DNA of 64,000 nt from Marinobacter xestospongiae (GCF_023156385.1 NZ_JAKZAK010000018.1:1-64000), one strand, 5' to 3'; positions 8,821 through 18,930 are shown, counted from the stretch's first letter. Program-made: numbers and translations. Notes: generated by a model not told the origin, from the letters alone.

Positions 8821-9235
8821 ACAACGCCTCCAACGGCTCAGCAATCCTCCCGGATTGCCTTGCGCCTGGTAATTTCGGGGTCGGTCAGCCTCACCTGGCC
8901 GCAGTCAATGCCTGGAGCGCCCGCCCACTCCGAGTATAGTTGGCCTGATCGCCGATCACACACGGCACAGAGGCTCTGGCACATCTCACCCGGATTGTCG
9001 GACACTTGGAGTGCAAACGTTGAAGCAGTTTGCAAAGCGTAGCGAAACGTAACGCAATGTATCCGAAAATGAGGCCTGCTACACAAAACTCCTGCCATTG
9101 CTTCTCTAAGCTGCCAGCAGACACTCGCCACAATGGCAGAAAAAACCCGTATCCCAGACAACGCCGATACGGATCTGGCGCCAACGAAACCCTAGGCGCC
9201 ACTGCTACTAACCACAACAACAGGCGGACACCAAC
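8821..9235. other. Divergent intergenic region before the methyltransferase gene
   Basis: This 415-bp gap between divergent genes contains no coding sequence I can support. Its clearest structure is an inverted repeat TGCAAAC / GTTTGCA at 9012-9018 and 9028-9034, separated by 9 nt. No well-spaced sigma-70 promoter was evident by eye. Confidence 0.4.
9012..9034. promoter_or_regulatory. Inverted repeat, possible operator
   Basis: The arms TGCAAAC (9012-9018) and GTTTGCA (9028-9034) are perfect inverted copies with a 9-nt spacer, about 200 bp upstream of the methyltransferase gene. The arms look like half-sites of fatty-acid regulators such as PsrA (GAAAC-GTTTC type), but the spacer is too long for that motif. 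Assignment to any regulator is a guess. Confidence 0.22.
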
Positions 9236-9889
9236 ATGCGCGACAAGTACAAATACATTGGCCCGGTCTACGACTTCCTGAGCAACCTGTACAGCGGCAA
9301 GAACATCCACCATTGCAAAACCGCGATGCTGGATGTGGAAACCGTCAAACCGGGCGACCGGATTCTGTTTGCCGGCGTAGGCCATGGCCGTGACGCCATT
9401 CGCGCCGCGGAGCTGGGCGCAGAGGTCACCGTGGTGGACCTGTCCGAAACCATGCTGCGCAAGTTTGCCGATGCACTCCAGACCGACGCTCCCAATCTCA
9501 AGATACGCCGGGTCCATGGCGACATCATGAAAGTGGACGAGGTGGGACAGTACGACATGGTCGTGGCCAACTTCTTCCTCAACGTGTTCGACGAGGAGAT
9601 GATGGTCAAGGTCCTCGAGCATCTGATCAAACTGGGCAAGGCCGACGCCAAGGTCGTCGTTGGGGACTTCTGTTACCCCACGGGCAACCTGTTGTCACGC
9701 CTGTTCAAGAAAGCCTACTGGTATCTGGCGGTGTTCATTTTCTGGCTGTTCGCCAACAACGCCTTCCACAAGATCTACAACTACCCCGAGCACATGCAGC
9801 GCCTGGGACTGCAGGTCACCACCAAGAAACACTTCAAACTGCTGAACATGGACTGCTACTGGTCAATATTGGGTCAGAAACAGGCCTAA
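9236..9889 (+). CDS. Class I SAM-dependent methyltransferase
   Basis: 217 residues. The SAM-binding motif I is FAGVGHGRDA, with the acidic motif II VTVVDLS, so a Rossmann-fold class I methyltransferase of UbiE/Methyltransf_11-type is clear. The C-terminal third contains a hydrophobic stretch (YLAVFIFWLFANNAF) that could dock to a membrane, suggesting a lipid-like substrate. The next gene, 54 nt downstream on the same strand, encodes a DUF2156 protein; the two are likely an operon. Substrate unknown. Confidence 0.8.
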   Translation: MRDKYKYIGPVYDFLSNLYSGKNIHHCKTAMLDVETVKPGDRILFAGVGHGRDAIRAAELGAEVTVVDLSETMLRKFADALQTDAPNLKIRRVHGDIMKVDEVGQYDMVVANFFLNVFDEEMMVKVLEHLIKLGKADAKVVVGDFCYPTGNLLSRLFKKAYWYLAVFIFWLFANNAFHKIYNYPEHMQRLGLQVTTKKHFKLLNMDCYWSILGQKQA

Positions 9890-9943
9890 CCGACCGCCTC
9901 CCCTTCCCATCCAACAACAAGAGACACCGTGGGGACAGCAACA

Positions 9944-10951
9944 ATGACGAATCAGATCCTGACGCTTGAAGCCGCGGACGGGCTTCAGGAGGGTAAGCTG
10001 AGTTTCACCGAGCGGGTGGACTACCTCAAGAAGTTCGGCACCCACTCCCAGTCCTTTTCAACCCTGCAACCGGACATGGATTACTTTGACCTGCCCGGGA
10101 TTGGCTACATCGGCTTCATGCGCAAGTGGGGAATGACCTTTGTCCTGTCCGACCCGGTGACGGCTCCAGAGCATTTCGAGCTGATACTGGAACGCTTTCA
10201 CCAGCGGTATCCGAATGCCTCCTACGTTCAGGTCACCGAGCCGGTGGTGGAGATCCTTCATCGACGCTTCGGACTCTATGGCACCCAGTTCGGCAGTGAA
10301 TCACGGATCGACCTGGCCGCCTGGAGCCTCAAGGGCAAGAAGAAACAAACCATCCGTACCGCGCTCAACCAGGCAGAAAAGAACGGCATCACCGTCAGGG
10401 AACGTTTCAGTGACGATCATACCCGGGAAATCTCCGAGGCCTGGATTCGCACCCGCAAGTGCAAGAGCAATGAAATCCGCTTCCTGATCCGTCCCATGCA
10501 GATGACGTATCGGGAGAACGAGCGTCACTTCTATGCCTACCAGGACGGCAAGGCGGTGGGGTTTATCTACTTCGATCCGATCTACCACAACAACCGGATC
10601 ATCAGTTACGTGCCTAACATCAGCCGGGCCAATGCCAACTTCCGCCAGGGCATCTTCTACACCCTGATGGCGCACGCCATGGAGGTATTCCAGGCCGAAG
10701 GGGTACCCTATCTCGATCTCGGCCTGATTCCACTGTCTCTGGACGACTCGCTTGAGCGCCAGGAGAGCAGGCTGCTGAAACGACTGTTTCACCGACTCTA
10801 CCAGCAAGGCAACTTCCTCTATAACTTCAAGGGCCTGGAGTTCACCAAATCACGCTTCCGTGGCGATGTCAGCAAGACCTACTGCAGCCATCGCCGCAGC
10901 GTTCCGGTGCTGGAGTTCCTTGCCATGTTCAAGCTGACCCGGCTGCTGTAG
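9944..10951 (+). CDS. DUF2156 protein, like the PG lysyltransferase C-terminal domain
   Basis: 335 residues from the ATG at 9944, which has a GGGG site 9 nt upstream (an in-frame GTG at 9929 is less likely). The sequence fits the DUF2156 / LPG_synthase_C family, a double GNAT fold that in MprF moves an aminoacyl group from tRNA to phosphatidylglycerol: GYIGFMRKWG, LKGKKKQTIRTALNQAEKNG, and a VPYLDLGLIPLS segment near the end. Unlike MprF there is no membrane flippase part, so it is a stand-alone soluble or peripheral enzyme. Coupled to the upstream methyltransferase gene. The true acceptor is not known; lipid modification is inference. Confidence 0.72.
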   Translation: MTNQILTLEAADGLQEGKLSFTERVDYLKKFGTHSQSFSTLQPDMDYFDLPGIGYIGFMRKWGMTFVLSDPVTAPEHFELILERFHQRYPNASYVQVTEPVVEILHRRFGLYGTQFGSESRIDLAAWSLKGKKKQTIRTALNQAEKNGITVRERFSDDHTREISEAWIRTRKCKSNEIRFLIRPMQMTYRENERHFYAYQDGKAVGFIYFDPIYHNNRIISYVPNISRANANFRQGIFYTLMAHAMEVFQAEGVPYLDLGLIPLSLDDSLERQESRLLKRLFHRLYQQGNFLYNFKGLEFTKSRFRGDVSKTYCSHRRSVPVLEFLAMFKLTRLL

Positions 10952-10965
10952 CCGGGCCGCCCCGA

Positions 10966-11778
10966 TCACGCCGACTCAGGCTGCCAGTCAGCGATAAACG
11001 GGCCGCCGGCCAGATCCAGTCCAGCCATGAAGAACTCAACCCCGGTGGGAACGGCACCGGTGAACAGCGCCGCGACCAACGGTTGCGCCAGCACCGACTG
11101 CTCAGCTGTCGGCGCCATGTCCAAAAGATAGGCCACACGACGGGCGATGGCGTCACCGGAATCCACCCAGTAGCGGACCGTCGGCAGCAGGGAACGCAGA
11201 GCTTCACTGATCAACGGGTAATGGGTGCAGCCCAGCACCACGGTGTCCACCTCCGCGTTGCGAAACGGCGCCAATGCCTGGTCCAGTTGCGCCAGGGGCA
11301 GTTCGGCACCACCAACCCACTGTTCGATCCAACGCACCAGTTGCGGATGACCAATGCGGGTCAGTTGGCAATCGGCAGCATAATCCGCCACCAGCTGATC
11401 CAGGTACGGCCGACGAATCGTGGCGGGCGTCGCCAACAGCCCCAGGCAACGGTTGTCGGACAGCTGGGCCGCCGGTTTGATGGCCGGAACCACGCCCACC
11501 ACCGGCAAGGCAATGCGCTGACGCAGCTCTGGCAGGACCACGGTACTGGCCGTGTTGCAGGCCACCACCACCATGTCGGCAGGATACACCGCCAGGGTCC
11601 GCTCCATCAGCTGAACCGAGTGCTCGACCACCGTCTCCTCGGCCTGGTCGCCATAGGGAAAGCGGGCGTTGTCCGCCAGGTACACCAGTTCCAGGGCCGG
11701 CAGGGCCCGGCGAATACAGCCTGCAACGCTCAATCCGCCCAGCCCGGAGTCAAACACCAGCACACGGGATGGTTTCAA
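10966..11778 (-). CDS. murI: Glutamate racemase
   Basis: Makes D-glutamate for peptidoglycan. Started at TTG 11778, the protein has 270 residues, normal for MurI. The TTG overlaps the nudC stop (TTGA) and has GGCGGAG about 8 nt before it; a GTG at 11763 is the alternative, and an upstream ATG in frame lies within nudC. The N-terminal FDSGLGGLSV and both catalytic cysteine motifs are present: VVACNTAS and VLGCTHYPLI. Translationally coupled to nudC. It is convergent with the DUF2156 gene, 14 nt away, without an obvious terminator between. Confidence 0.93.
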   Translation of the reverse strand: MKPSRVLVFDSGLGGLSVAGCIRRALPALELVYLADNARFPYGDQAEETVVEHSVQLMERTLAVYPADMVVVACNTASTVVLPELRQRIALPVVGVVPAIKPAAQLSDNRCLGLLATPATIRRPYLDQLVADYAADCQLTRIGHPQLVRWIEQWVGGAELPLAQLDQALAPFRNAEVDTVVLGCTHYPLISEALRSLLPTVRYWVDSGDAIARRVAYLLDMAPTAEQSVLAQPLVAALFTGAVPTGVEFFMAGLDLAGGPFIADWQPESA

Positions 11779-12596
11779 CGGCGAGACTCCGCCTGCAGCT
11801 CGGCGATCATCGCCGCAATCAGACGACCGGCAATGGTGGTGGGCGGCGGCACCGGCGGCAGGCTGTCGGGGTGGTACCAATCCGCTTCCACCAGCTCATC
11901 CTCCTGCAATACCAGTTCCCCACTGTCGTAATCGGCAAAGAAGCCGAGCATCAACTGATGGGGAAAGGGCCAGGGCTGGGAGGCCTGGTAACGCACGTTG
12001 CTGACCCGGAGTCCGGTTTCCTCCAGCACCTCCCGCTGCACGGCGGATTCCACCGACTCTCCCGCTTCCACAAAGCCGGCAATCAGGCTGAACATACGCT
12101 GCTTCATGCGCGTCGAGCGGGCCAGCAGGAAGCGGTCGCCTCGACGGATCACCACGATCACACAGGGCGCCAGACGGGGATACCAGGGAATTTCACAGCT
12201 GCCACACCAGCGTGCCCGTTCGTGACTGTGGAAACCGGTTTGCTGACCGCAGCGGCCGCAGAAACGGTGATCCTGAAACCACTGCTGCACCTGAAATGCG
12301 GTGCCCAGCAGTTCCGCGGGCGCATCCGGCTGGAACAACAGCGCATCACGCAGCGCCACCAGCTCCGCCGCCCCAGGCAGGCGATCTTCCGCCAGTTCCA
12401 CCACATAGACCGGGCGATCTCCCAGCTGGCCCACGTGCACCGGCTCGGTTCCCTCCGCCAATGCCGGCTGGGCCTCCGGCCAGTCCAGCAGCCAGCGTTC
12501 ACCGACGGTCACGACCCGGCCGTGACAGAAGCCGGCGACCACCGCATCGGGCCCGGGCGATACCCGGGTCCAGCCCGGCTCAAAGTCCATTGTCAC
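11775..12596 (-). CDS. nudC: NAD(+) diphosphatase / NADH pyrophosphatase
   Basis: A Nudix hydrolase that cleaves NAD(H) and decaps NAD-RNA. GTG 12596 is preferred (GGGGAG 7 nt upstream; 273 residues); ATG 12590 or TTG 12629 are alternatives. A zinc ribbon (CGRCGQ and CGSC) precedes the Nudix box GX5EX7REUXEEXGU, here starting at GFVEAGESVES and ending REVLEETGL, followed by the NudC signature SQPWPFP. Its stop codon overlaps the murI start, so the two are co-translated. Divergent from plsB. Confidence 0.93.
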   Translation of the reverse strand: MTMDFEPGWTRVSPGPDAVVAGFCHGRVVTVGERWLLDWPEAQPALAEGTEPVHVGQLGDRPVYVVELAEDRLPGAAELVALRDALLFQPDAPAELLGTAFQVQQWFQDHRFCGRCGQQTGFHSHERARWCGSCEIPWYPRLAPCVIVVIRRGDRFLLARSTRMKQRMFSLIAGFVEAGESVESAVQREVLEETGLRVSNVRYQASQPWPFPHQLMLGFFADYDSGELVLQEDELVEADWYHPDSLPPVPPPTTIAGRLIAAMIAELQAESRR

Positions 12597-12743
12597 CAGG
12601 ATTCTCCCCTGAGGAATCGAAGCAGGCAATGTACCACAGCCGCTGCCGGGGCCTGAAGGCGCGACGACCCATGCTGCGGCTTTCCGCTACCGCCGCAAGC
12701 AAGTAAACTTAGCCCCTGTTTTTAAGACCGGAGCACACAACTT

Positions 12744-15209
12744 ATGCGACTCTTCCCGAAAATTTGGGGCCTTTTCCTGACGGTTTTCCGGAAAGTTCTG
12801 TTTCTCTGGGTCCGGACCGACGTCAGTGGCGCTGACCGGGAAGAACTGGCGCTGGAGGACGGCAAACCGGTCTGTTACGTGCTCCAGTACAGCTCCCTGT
12901 CCAGCCGCCTGGTGCTGGAACAGGAAGTCCGACGGGCCGGCCTGCCCAGAGCAGAGGTGCCTTTGCCGCTGGAACAGGGCCCGGCCCAGTCCTTCGTGTT
13001 TCTGTACCGGCGGGTTGGCGGTCTGTTCAGCCGCCGCCAGGCTCCGCGACTGACACCTCAGATGGAGGCCCTGGTGCAGTATGGCCTGGCCCACCCCGAG
13101 CAGGACATCCAGGTGGTGCCAGTATCGCTGTTCTGGGGCCGCTCGCCAGACAAGGAAAAGTCGCTGTTCAAACTGCTGCTGTCAGACACCTGGTCGGTGG
13201 CCGGGCGCCTGCAGAAGCTGTTGATCATCCTGGTCCACGGCCGCAACACCTACGTCCAGTTCAATCGCCCGGTGTCCCTGCGACAGGTGGTGTCGGAGTA
13301 CCAGGACAACGAGCCTAGAGCGATCCGCAAGCTGGCCCGCATCCTCCGGACCCATTTCCGCCGGGTGCGTCAGGCGGTCCTCGGGCCGGATCTTTCTCAT
13401 CGCCGCACGCTGGTTGAAGGCCTGGTCCGCACCCAGGCGGTCAAGGAAGCGATTCGGGAGACCGCCCGTCGCGACGACATTCCCCCAGAGAAGGTTCGCG
13501 CCAAGGCTCGCAAGTACGCCGATGAGATCGCGGCCAGCATGTCCATTGTCACCATCCGCTTTCTGGAGGTGGTGCTGAGCTGGCTGTGGAACCGGATCTA
13601 CAACGGCATCGCCATCAACAACATCGAAGTGGTCAAGGACGTGGCTCAGGACAACGCCGTGGTCTATGTGCCCTGTCATCGCTCCCACATCGACTATCTG
13701 CTGCTGTCCTACGTGCTCTACAAGAATGGCCTGATGCCACCGCACATTGCCGCCGGCATCAACCTCAATATGCCGGTGGTGGGCCCGATCCTGCGTCGCG
13801 GTGGCGCCTTTTTCATGCGCCGCAGTTTCCGTGACAACCCGCTCTACGCCACCGTGTTCAACGAGTACATGCACGTGATGTTCTCCCGCGGCTATTCGGT
13901 GGAATACTTTGTCGAAGGTGGCCGCAGCCGCACCGGTCGCATGCTGCCGCCGCGGCCGGGCATGCTGTCGATGACCGTGCGCAGCTTCCTGCGCGACCAC
14001 CGCAAGCCCATCGTATTCGTACCGGTTTACATCGGCTACGAGAAAGTGATGGAAGGCCGCTCCTATCTGGGCGAACTCCGGGGCAAGAAGAAGCAGAAAG
14101 AAAGCGTGCTGGGGCTGGCCAAGACCGTGCGCAAGCTCAGCAATTCATTTGGTCGGGTTGCGGTCAACTTTGGCGAGGCCATCCACCTGTCCGACGTGCT
14201 TGATGACACTCACGCCAGCTGGCGTCAGGAGGCTTACGACGCCGACTATCGTCCCAGCTGGCTCAACCAGGCGGTGGAAAACCTGTCGCTTCAAGTGGCC
14301 AACCGCATCAACGCCTCGGTGGCCGTCAACCCCATCGGCATGACCGCCACCGTACTGCTCAGCACCGAGCGCCTGGCGATGGACGAGCGCCAACTGGTAC
14401 GGCTGATGGACCAGTTGGCGGAGCTGCTCAAGGCCTTCCCCTACGCTGACACCGTGACCCTTCCAGACGGCAGCGGCCAGGACTGGCTGGCCTACTGTGA
14501 AAGCATGGGGCTGGTCACCCGGCAACCCCAGAAGCTGGGTGACATCATCGGTCTGGAGGGCAGCAATGCCATACTGATGACCTACTACCGCAACAACATC
14601 CAGCACCTGTTTGCGTTACCGGCGCTGATCGCCTGCCTGTTCGAGAACAACCGCTCCCTGTCCCGGGACAAGGTGGTCACCCTGTGCACCCTGGTGTACC
14701 CCTACATCCAGTCAGAGCTGTTCCTGCACTACCCCGCTGACAATGCCGAGCCGGCGTTCCACCAGTGGATCGACATACTGGTGGACAAGGGTCTGTTGCG
14801 GGCTGATGGCGATCGGCTGTGCCGTCCCGAAGAAGGCACCGACGCCATGCTGCGGTTGCGCAGCCTGTCCCGCTTCATCATCCAGACCCTGGAGCGCTAC
14901 CACATCGCCATTGCTATTCTCAGGCGTTACGGCTCGGGCAAAATCAGTGCCGCGGAGCTTGAGGAACAGAGCACCCTGCTGGCAGAGCGGATGTCGATTC
15001 TGTTTGGTCTCAACGCACCGGAATTCTTCGACAAGACCCTGTTCCGCAACTTCATTGCCAACCTGCAGAAGAATGGTGTACTGACCACCGACGACAACGG
15101 CCAGCTGTGTTACTCCGAGGGATTGGATGAAGTGGCGGAAGACGCCCGACTGGTGCTGACAGTGGAAAAACGCCAGGCGATCCAGCAGGTCACCATGCTC
15201 GGCGCCTGA
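12744..15209 (+). CDS. plsB: Glycerol-3-phosphate 1-O-acyltransferase
   Basis: First committed step of phospholipid synthesis at the inner membrane, using acyl-ACP or acyl-CoA. 821 residues, close to the ~807 of E. coli PlsB. Acyltransferase block I HRSHID (the HX4D motif), block III FVEGGRSRTGR, and a PlsB-type IVFVPVYIGYEKVMEG segment are all present. ATG 12744 has GGAG 10 nt upstream. The gene is single, divergent from nudC and convergent with rsmJ (19 nt between stops). Given the fatty acyl-CoA reductase nearby, acyl groups here feed both membrane and storage lipid, but no shared regulation is visible. Confidence 0.96.
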   Translation: MRLFPKIWGLFLTVFRKVLFLWVRTDVSGADREELALEDGKPVCYVLQYSSLSSRLVLEQEVRRAGLPRAEVPLPLEQGPAQSFVFLYRRVGGLFSRRQAPRLTPQMEALVQYGLAHPEQDIQVVPVSLFWGRSPDKEKSLFKLLLSDTWSVAGRLQKLLIILVHGRNTYVQFNRPVSLRQVVSEYQDNEPRAIRKLARILRTHFRRVRQAVLGPDLSHRRTLVEGLVRTQAVKEAIRETARRDDIPPEKVRAKARKYADEIAASMSIVTIRFLEVVLSWLWNRIYNGIAINNIEVVKDVAQDNAVVYVPCHRSHIDYLLLSYVLYKNGLMPPHIAAGINLNMPVVGPILRRGGAFFMRRSFRDNPLYATVFNEYMHVMFSRGYSVEYFVEGGRSRTGRMLPPRPGMLSMTVRSFLRDHRKPIVFVPVYIGYEKVMEGRSYLGELRGKKKQKESVLGLAKTVRKLSNSFGRVAVNFGEAIHLSDVLDDTHASWRQEAYDADYRPSWLNQAVENLSLQVANRINASVAVNPIGMTATVLLSTERLAMDERQLVRLMDQLAELLKAFPYADTVTLPDGSGQDWLAYCESMGLVTRQPQKLGDIIGLEGSNAILMTYYRNNIQHLFALPALIACLFENNRSLSRDKVVTLCTLVYPYIQSELFLHYPADNAEPAFHQWIDILVDKGLLRADGDRLCRPEEGTDAMLRLRSLSRFIIQTLERYHIAIAILRRYGSGKISAAELEEQSTLLAERMSILFGLNAPEFFDKTLFRNFIANLQKNGVLTTDDNGQLCYSEGLDEVAEDARLVLTVEKRQAIQQVTMLGA

Positions 15210-15228
15210 AGGCGACGGTGACTGTCGA

Positions 15229-16026
15229 TTACTGAGGCAAGGCCTTGATCGGATAGATGTCGTAGCGGCTGCTTTTGCCTTCCAGGCGGGTGACCGGTTC
15301 CGGGCCCTCAATGGCTGGCGCCTTTCGCGGCCGCTTCACCACCACCCGGTAGCGCGCCGCCGCCAATGCGGCCGTCAACAGGGCCGGCGCGTCATCATCG
15401 TCGCCCACCACCGGCCGAAATAGCTGCATTTCCTTTTTCACCTGTGCCGCCTTGTCGCGGTGAGGAAACATCGGGTCCAGGTACACCACGTCCGCGACCG
15501 GCGCATCGGCCTGGCTGAGCCAGTCGATACTGCTGCCAGCCTGGAGCGTCATTCGGCTCAGTACCGGCGCAGCCTGCTCGTTCAGCAGCCCCCGCTGCAG
15601 GCCATCCGCCAGCAGGGCATGAATTATCGGGGAGCGCTCAAACAGCGTCATCTCGCAGCCCAGACCCGCCAGCACGAACGCATCCTGGCCCAGACCGGCG
15701 GTGGCATCCAGCACATGGAGGCTGTGACGGGTTTTCTGCAGCCCGACGGCACGGGCAACCAGTTGCCCGGTGCCACCGCCGTGTTCGCGACGATAGCCGG
15801 CCTTGCCTCGGGCAAATTCCGCCCGCACCGGACCCGGTGCTTTTTTTCCGGTCAGCTGCAGGCCAAGCCCCAGATCGTCGAAGAACAAGAGAAGGGCATG
15901 ACTGCTGACGTGGCGAGGCTCGACCTTGCCAAGGAATGGCAGGTCAAGCTGTTGGGCGAGGGACTGTGCGGCCCGCGCATCCCCCAGGGGGCCGCAGGCG
16001 ACGGCAATGGAACCAGGATCGGGCAT
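15229..16026 (-). CDS. rsmJ: 16S rRNA (guanine(1516)-N(2))-methyltransferase
   Basis: 265 residues. Methylates G1516 of 16S rRNA. The SAM motif [17 protein letters not shown] and the catalytic YLDPMFPHR are typical of the RsmJ (YhiQ) family, as is the [18 protein letters not shown] segment. The ATG overlaps the stop of the small upstream gene by one base (TGATG), showing translational coupling. Convergent with plsB. Confidence 0.93.
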   Translation of the reverse strand: MPDPGSIAVACGPLGDARAAQSLAQQLDLPFLGKVEPRHVSSHALLLFFDDLGLGLQLTGKKAPGPVRAEFARGKAGYRREHGGGTGQLVARAVGLQKTRHSLHVLDATAGLGQDAFVLAGLGCEMTLFERSPIIHALLADGLQRGLLNEQAAPVLSRMTLQAGSSIDWLSQADAPVADVVYLDPMFPHRDKAAQVKKEMQLFRPVVGDDDDAPALLTAALAAARYRVVVKRPRKAPAIEGPEPVTRLEGKSSRYDIYPIKALPQ

Positions 16027-16385
16027 CAGACGCGGATATCAATCCCCGCCAGTTCCACATCCCGGCCTTCACGTTGGGACGCAACATCGGCAAAAGTGTT
16101 CAATGCCTTGGACGCATTAAGGGGCAGCTCGTCAGCGCGGAAACGCTCCAGCTGAACATCTTCGGCCGCACGACGGGCTTCCACCCGACGGGTACCCAAC
16201 TCACCACGATCGTCCGCCGGTCCCTGGGCCGCGTTTACCGCGGGCGCAGCAAGATCCTGACGGACCTCCTCGGAGCTCTGATCCGGGGTGGCCGCCGGCG
16301 TTCGCGCCGCATCCGAGCGCTCACGCAGCTGCGCGTTGCCAGGTTGCAGGGGATAATTGGCGCCGGAACCGATTCCGTTAATCAT
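16026..16385 (-). CDS. Small protein of unknown function upstream of rsmJ
   Basis: 119 residues from ATG 16385 (preceded by GAGA 8 nt earlier; a TTG at 16400 is possible). I do not recognise a family. The start MINGIGSG is glycine-rich, and the middle is charged, alanine-rich and probably disordered ([14 protein letters not shown]). There is no cysteine, signal peptide or membrane segment. Its stop overlaps the rsmJ start, which supports it being translated. It could be a flagellar/structural small protein by the look of its N-terminus, but this is not supported further. Confidence 0.65.
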   Translation of the reverse strand: MINGIGSGANYPLQPGNAQLRERSDAARTPAATPDQSSEEVRQDLAAPAVNAAQGPADDRGELGTRRVEARRAAEDVQLERFRADELPLNASKALNTFADVASQREGRDVELAGIDIRV

Positions 16386-16564
16386 GGGATTCTCAACCAA
16401 TAGATGCCGGCTTGAACATCAAAAGCCGTGTCCAGAATGAACGGCCTGACCGCCAGGCTGGAGATAGCTCTCCTACACCGACAAACGTCAGACCACTCCA
16501 GTATGAAAGGATTTGACCAAAAACGGAAGCCCAGCGTTCAATTTTTAACCAAACAGAAAGCACG

Positions 16565-17362
16565 CTACCACAACATGAGCAGTAGCAGGCCGCCCAGCAA
16601 TAACCGATAAATGACGTAGGGCATCAGCCCCAGCCGCTCCAGAAACTTCAGGAACAGATGGATGCACAATACCGCGCTGACAAAGGACAGCGCGGTGCCC
16701 AGACCGATCGACAGCCAGTCGGCACCCTCGCCCTGCCCGATCAGCTCTACGGTCTTGAGCATGCCGGCGGCCGCGATCAGCGGTATCGATAACAGGAACG
16801 AGAAGCGGGCGGCGGCATCCCGGCCAAACCCCAGGAACAGCGCCGCGGTCATGGTGATGCCGGAGCGCGAGGTCCCAGGAATCAGGGCCAAAGCCTGGGC
16901 CAGACCGATGATAAGAGCATCACGCCAGCGCAGGCTCTCGATCCCCCGCTGTCGGCGCCCAATCGCATCGGACCACCAGAGCACCAGACCAAAGCCAATG
17001 GTGGACGCCGCAATCACCAGACCGGAACGCAGCTGGGACTCGATCAAACCTTCAAACAAAATACCGGCAAGCCCTGCCGGAATGGTGGCGACAATGATGG
17101 CCCAGGCCAATCCACTGTCCGCGCCAATGCGGCCACGGGCGGTATCGCCCAGCCAGTGTCCGGCCAGCCGCCATACGTCCTGACGAAAGTACCACACCAC
17201 CGCGGCCAGGGTGCCAACATGGACGGCAACGTCAAACGCCAGGCCCTGGTCGGGCCAGCCCAGCAGTTGCGACGGCAGGATCAGGTGGGCAGAGCTGCTG
17301 ATGGGCAGGAACTCGGTAAGCCCCTGAATGATGGACAGCACGATGATGTGCCACAGTTCCAT
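16565..17362 (-). CDS. uppP: Undecaprenyl-diphosphatase
   Basis: 265 residues, polytopic inner-membrane protein that dephosphorylates undecaprenyl diphosphate to recycle the lipid carrier of the cell wall; confers bacitracin tolerance. Both family motifs are present: EFLPISSSAHLIL near the N-terminus and PGTSRSGITM in the middle. ATG 17362 with GGAGA upstream. It lies 29 nt after tsaB and probably ends the adk-tsaB-uppP operon. The 180 nt between it and the small gene at 16385 hold no clear terminator or promoter. Confidence 0.96.
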   Translation of the reverse strand: MELWHIIVLSIIQGLTEFLPISSSAHLILPSQLLGWPDQGLAFDVAVHVGTLAAVVWYFRQDVWRLAGHWLGDTARGRIGADSGLAWAIIVATIPAGLAGILFEGLIESQLRSGLVIAASTIGFGLVLWWSDAIGRRQRGIESLRWRDALIIGLAQALALIPGTSRSGITMTAALFLGFGRDAAARFSFLLSIPLIAAAGMLKTVELIGQGEGADWLSIGLGTALSFVSAVLCIHLFLKFLERLGLMPYVIYRLLLGGLLLLMLW

Positions 17363-17391
17363 GGCGAGGATCTCCGAAAGGCCGGGGTGGC

Positions 17392-18102
17392 CTAGCGGCC
17401 AGGCAGTTTTTTCCAGGCAACAGTGTTACGCAGATACACCGGCTGGGCGTCATTGGCCGCCACGCCGGATTCACCACGGGCCAGGCTCTGTGCCGCCAGT
17501 CGAGCCACCCAGCCTGCGCGGGGAACGAGACGGTCATCAATCCGGGCCATCGCGGCCGGCACCGTCTCGGGCATCCGTTCGCGATACTGCCAGCCAGACC
17601 CTACGCCATACCACCGTTGCGGGCCGTCTGGCAGCGCGACCTGCTCCGGAGCGCAGACCCGCTCCTCGGCAATGGCCACCGGAAAACCATCCCGGATCTC
17701 GAAGCCACCGAGGTACACCTCGTCCATGCGGGCATCGAAAGCAACGGCAACCCCGTCGCCTTCCGCCAGTGACAGTTGCTCACCGGCATCTGCAGCCACT
17801 GCCGCCAGCGAAGACACTGGCACCACCGGCACCTCCAGCCCATAGGCCAGGCCCTGAATCACCCCGGTGGCAATGCGCAGGCCGGTGAAGGAACCGGGGC
17901 CCCGGGCAAAGGCCAGGGCGTCCAGGTCCGCCGGCACCAGCCCCGCGTCCGCCAGCAACTGCCGGATCATCGGCATCAGCAGGCGGGTATGGCCCCGTGG
18001 CGCGAGCTCAAATCGTTCACTGAGCTGGCCGTTGTTCCAAAGAGCTGCGGAGCAGCCCTCAGACGACGTGTCCAGCGCCAGCAGGGTCAGGGTCTTGGTC
18101 AC
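17392..18102 (-). CDS. tsaB: tRNA threonylcarbamoyladenosine synthesis protein TsaB
   Basis: 236 residues, an inactive ASKHA-fold partner of TsaD in making t6A37 on ANN-decoding tRNAs. Motifs LALDTSSEGCSAAL at the N-terminus and FARGPGSFTGLRIATG are characteristic. The start is GTG 18102, four bases after the adk stop, so it is translated from the adk message. Length equals E. coli TsaB (231) within a few residues. Confidence 0.94.
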   Translation of the reverse strand: MTKTLTLLALDTSSEGCSAALWNNGQLSERFELAPRGHTRLLMPMIRQLLADAGLVPADLDALAFARGPGSFTGLRIATGVIQGLAYGLEVPVVPVSSLAAVAADAGEQLSLAEGDGVAVAFDARMDEVYLGGFEIRDGFPVAIAEERVCAPEQVALPDGPQRWYGVGSGWQYRERMPETVPAAMARIDDRLVPRAGWVARLAAQSLARGESGVAANDAQPVYLRNTVAWKKLPGR

Positions 18103-18106
18103 AGGG

Positions 18107-18781
<675 letters not shown>

Positions 18782-18789
18782 TTATCGTT

Positions 18790-18826
18790 AAAAAGCGGTT
18801 GCAAAACCCTGGGGCTTTGCGACCGC
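18790..18826 (-). terminator. Intrinsic terminator after the YbaK-HDOD gene
   Basis: On the minus strand an 11-bp stem (GCGGTCGCAAA pairing with TTTGCAACCGC, one G-U-type wobble) is followed directly by five Ts. It lies about 105 nt past the stop of the YbaK-HDOD gene and 33 nt before the adk start, so it ends the former transcript. Stem, loop and T run are all seen directly. Confidence 0.85.
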
Positions 18827-18930
18827 CTCTTGGACGTACTGAGGCAAAGTGAAGCCGGCATTATACGAAGTCCACCCTGTGAGAGAAAGTGGACCTCCGT
18901 CGCATGAATACGGTCGCTTGTGCCAGGACA

